Assembly: GCA_002423395.1 (NCBI GenBank)
Contig: DIVZ01000005.1
Location: forward strand, 310,001 to 374,000
Direction: 5' to 3'
DNA from: Eubacteriaceae bacterium UBA6119
GTDB lineage: Bacteria > Bacillota > Clostridia > Eubacteriales > UBA1433
Length of the DNA stretch: 64,000 nucleotides
Shown here: positions 62,260 through 64,000 of the stretch, one piece after another
Layout of the letters: each line of letters opens with the position of its first letter
How positions within the stretch are numbered: the first letter of the stretch is position 1
Program-made: the position numbers and the translations under genes
The notes under the pieces: model-generated
Seen by the model: the letters and a program-made list of their open reading frames with translations, nothing else
Told to the model about the DNA's origin: nothing
Database searches by the model: none

Positions 62260-62547
62260 TTACAAGTCATTAATTCTCATTCTGTTTATTTCGCTTTGTT
62301 TCAGCTCATCCGTTTTTCTTCTGTAATTTTGGTAAATGCAAAGCCATAAAATTAAAGGAAGCAAAGAAATAAAAAATATAAAAAACGCCGCGAACATATC
62401 CGAAAATAATACTGACATAAAAACCGAGACGAGCAAATTTATAAAAGGAATTATCAGTCCCAAGTATTTATTCTGCCGTTTGGACAATATTATCTGCAAA
62501 ACTCCAAGTATTGCCGCAATAGACAATACAACAATTAAAACACCCAT
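62260..62547 (-). CDS. Small membrane protein paired with DUF2089 (operon B)
   Basis: 95 aa, three hydrophobic segments and the tail SEINRMRINDL that matches the tail SEINKMNVQDLD of 18373-18711. Its ATG directly follows the stop of the DUF2089 gene. Confidence 0.75.
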   Translation of the reverse strand: MGVLIVVLSIAAILGVLQIILSKRQNKYLGLIIPFINLLVSVFMSVLFSDMFAAFFIFFISLLPLILWLCIYQNYRRKTDELKQSEINRMRINDL

Positions 62548-62850
62548 TTAGTTGCCTCCTCCTGTTTGCTTCTTATATTCGCTTATCAAAATCTTTGCTG
62601 CGTCTAACGTAATTTTCTCATCTATTGCAAGTTTTTTTACAAGCGCGATGTACGGTTCCGCCGCTTCGGAATCGTTAACTTTTATTTTCTGTATAAGCCT
62701 GTCTAATCTTAATCTTATTGTAGGATAAGTAACATCGTATATTGCCGAAATATCCTTCAGCGAACCCGACGCCAATATGAAGTTTTTTATAAAATTAATA
62801 TCTTCATTGTCCAATTCGCTTAGCCATACAGGAATATTATTATCAGACAT
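62548..62850 (-). CDS. DUF2089 family HTH protein (operon B)
   Basis: 100 aa. VPVWLSELDNEDINFIKNFILASGSLKDISAIYDVTYPTVRLRLDRLIQKIKV: same domain and HTH as the copy at 18070-18360, about two thirds identical by eye over the core. First gene of operon B, behind the shared type of promoter. AAGAGGTG precedes the ATG. Confidence 0.85.
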   Translation of the reverse strand: MSDNNIPVWLSELDNEDINFIKNFILASGSLKDISAIYDVTYPTIRLRLDRLIQKIKVNDSEAAEPYIALVKKLAIDEKITLDAAKILISEYKKQTGGGN

Positions 62851-62905
62851 ATAAGCACCTCTTAAAATAAATTAAGTAAATATTAATAATGTTTTTAATA
62901 ATATT

Positions 62906-62934
62906 AATATATGCTTTAATAATATTAAAGTCAA
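62906..62934 (-). promoter_or_regulatory. Promoter with palindromic operator, DUF2089 operon B
   Basis: Minus strand: TTGACT (62929-62934), 17-bp spacer, TATATT (62906-62911). The spacer carries CTTTAATATTATTAAAG (62914-62930), a near-copy of the operon A operator at 18020-18036. A weaker half repeat (TTAATATTATTAA) follows towards the gene. Confidence 0.75.
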
Positions 62935-63069
62935 TAAATATTTATACTCAAAATAAAATAATTATGATAATAAATGCAAAATCAAACTCTAATTTAATCA
63001 GGCAATAAAAGAATAAAATTAATGTTAAATGGAAAATAATAAAAGCAAATAAAAAAAGGAGATATGTTA

Positions 63070-63228
63070 ATGTCAGATATTAAATGCATGTGCGAAGAAT
63101 GCACATATAACGAAGGGAAAAAATGCAGCGCAGACAGCATTGAAGTAAAATCAAACGGCGATCGAAAAGTTGAGTCGTCAACACAAACCCGCTGCAGCAC
63201 TTTCGAGCCGAAAACTACAAAAATGTAG
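63070..63228 (+). CDS. DUF1540 family small cysteine-rich protein (52 aa)
   Basis: MSDIKCMCEECTYNEG at the start, then CSADSIEV, then TRCSTFEP. The C-x2-C-x(n)-C pattern and the CSADSIEV word are the DUF1540 signature, often seen in spore-formers. AAAAAAGGAG precedes the ATG at 63070; an earlier ATG is too close to the site. Single copy of the motif, own terminator. Confidence 0.82.
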   Translation: MSDIKCMCEECTYNEGKKCSADSIEVKSNGDRKVESSTQTRCSTFEPKTTKM

Positions 63229-63233
63229 CAATA

Positions 63234-63263
63234 AAAAATGCAAAACTTTGTTTTGCATTTTTT
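63234..63263 (+). terminator. Terminator of the DUF1540 gene
   Basis: AAAATGCAAAAC-TTT-GTTTTGCATTTT hairpin followed by Ts; As on the left let it also serve the converging FtsH-like gene. Confidence 0.88.
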
Positions 63264-63282
63264 ATTATCAGTAAAGAAAATA

Positions 63283-64000
63283 CTATTGGGCTTTTTTGCA
63301 GGAATCCATTATATCGTAAAATTCGTTTGCATATATAATCTCTTTTTTATACAATACATCAGCTACAGCGTAAACAAGCGGCATATTCGCAGTAAGCAGT
63401 TTCTTGCAGTTTTCATAACACGTATTTAATATTAAGCCTACTTCTTCATTTATTAAATCAGCGCACGAAAAATCGATTTTTCTCTCGAAAGTTTTGTTTT
63501 TAAAATTGCTCATTCCGTAATTGCACACCATGGCTTCTGCTAGACGGTTGGCTTCTTCCAAGTCGTTTTCCGCACCCGTGGATACATCATTATATATTAG
63601 CTCTTCGGCGCACCTTCCGCCCAGCAGTATGCATATTTTGTTCATCAGATCGCTTTTTGTCATTAAATATCGTTCTTCATCGGCGGCGTTTAATACAAAC
63701 CCCAATGCTTTGCCGTGCGGCAGTATAGAGATTCTGTTAACTTTTCCGTAACCTTTTTCATATGTCACAACCGCATGCGCCGCTTCATGGTACGCCACTC
63801 TATGCTTTTCATTATCGCTTAGTATCATGCTTTTATTCTTAAGTCCCGCTATAACTTTTATTATAGCTTCGTCAAGCTCGCGAGTTGATATCTCATGGCA
63901 GTTGGTTTTGACGCATATCAAAGCCGCCTCATTTACGACGCTTGCGATATGAGCTCCGCTCATTCCGTGCATCTTTAATGCTACTGATATTAAATCAATT
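63283..64000 (-). CDS. FtsH-like AAA+ zinc metalloprotease, C-terminal part (cut by window)
   Basis: The frame is open to the window end, so the AAA+ N-terminal part lies outside. GMSGAHIASVVNEAALICVK is the end of the AAA domain (second region of homology), and VAYHEAAHAVVTYEKGYGKVNRISILPHGKALGFV carries the HEAAH zinc site; NDLEEANRLAEAMVCNYGMS is the third metal ligand region. Membrane quality-control protease. The usual FtsH C-terminal tail is short here. Confidence 0.88.
   Translation of the reverse strand, partial: IDLISVALKMHGMSGAHIASVVNEAALICVKTNCHEISTRELDEAIIKVIAGLKNKSMILSDNEKHRVAYHEAAHAVVTYEKGYGKVNRISILPHGKALGFVLNAADEERYLMTKSDLMNKICILLGGRCAEELIYNDVSTGAENDLEEANRLAEAMVCNYGMSNFKNKTFERKIDFSCADLINEEVGLILNTCYENCKKLLTANMPLVYAVADVLYKKEIIYANEFYDIMDSCKKAQ

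Overview
The window is AT-rich DNA that looks like the chromosome of a low-GC, anaerobic, probably spore-forming clostridial Firmicute. The signs are T-box, lysine and cobalamin leaders, a CotF-like coat protein and a YtaF-type sporulation membrane protein, an acyl-CoA dehydrogenase/EtfBA set with a CoA-transferase of the butyrate-fermentation type, many ferredoxin-type Fe-S proteins, and Shine-Dalgarno sites of the AGGAGG type. No rRNA, transposase, integrase or CRISPR array was seen. The species cannot be named from the sequence alone.

Layout. 0-3.2 kb: a possible DnaA-box cluster at the left edge, then a corrinoid ABC transporter (BtuFCD type) behind a cobalamin riboswitch. 3.2-7.2 kb: YbjQ-family proteins, endonuclease III, cytidine deaminase, an orphan 2-oxoacid:ferredoxin oxidoreductase beta subunit and a DUF169 protein. 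7.3-10.3 kb: acyl-CoA dehydrogenase and EtfBA. 10.3-15.4 kb: a module of MFS transporter, alpha/beta hydrolase, D-2-hydroxyacid dehydrogenase and LysR regulator. It is bracketed by a direct repeat of the 3' end of etfA and is followed by tRNA-Pro. 15.6-24.7 kb: small HEAT-like proteins, a DUF2089 regulator operon, a GDSL hydrolase, a B3/4-domain protein, a class I glutamine amidotransferase, VanZ, a Staygreen homologue and a CoA-transferase. 24.7-32.8 kb: an aldo/keto reductase and a long Fe-S/heterometal operon (DUF5320, DUF134, IscU-like, two NifX-like proteins, two ferredoxin-MinD ATPases, an MBL protein, Mrp and two half-permeases) behind a promoter with twin palindromic operators.

32.8-46.2 kb: an Ada-type zinc protein coupled to DUF1848, a two-component system, a membrane polyferredoxin, a Tyr T-box with a tyrosine phenol-lyase-like enzyme, a thioesterase, DedA, a frameshifted orphan gene flanked by a duplicated trpB tail, TrpB2 behind a Trp T-box, a serpin and a PadR/HAAS pair. 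46.3-52.7 kb: MATE pump, isoaspartyl methyltransferase, a NYN/OST-HTH protein, a cysteine-rich copper-type four-helix protein, a 40-residue membrane peptide, a PPC-domain protein, coat protein, YtaF and a GntR regulator. 52.7-57.8 kb: the asd-dapA-dapB-dapH lysine/diaminopimelate operon behind a lysine riboswitch, with an M20 amidohydrolase divergent to it. 57.8-64 kb: a second degenerate orphan gene, a DUF255 thioredoxin-domain protein, a second DUF2089 operon, a DUF1540 protein, and the C-terminal part of an FtsH-like protease cut by the window edge.

Three patterns cut across the annotation. (1) Two separate loci, etfA and trpB, show the same architecture: intact gene, cargo, then a remnant of the same gene's 3' end in the same orientation. 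(2) Two paralogous DUF2089 operons 45 kb apart share a promoter whose spacer is an inverted repeat, CTTTAAT-N3-ATTAAAG, suggesting one autoregulatory family. (3) The Fe-S operon resembles the orange-protein (ORP)/MinD/Mrp systems of anaerobes but adds a split permease and a DUF134 regulator.
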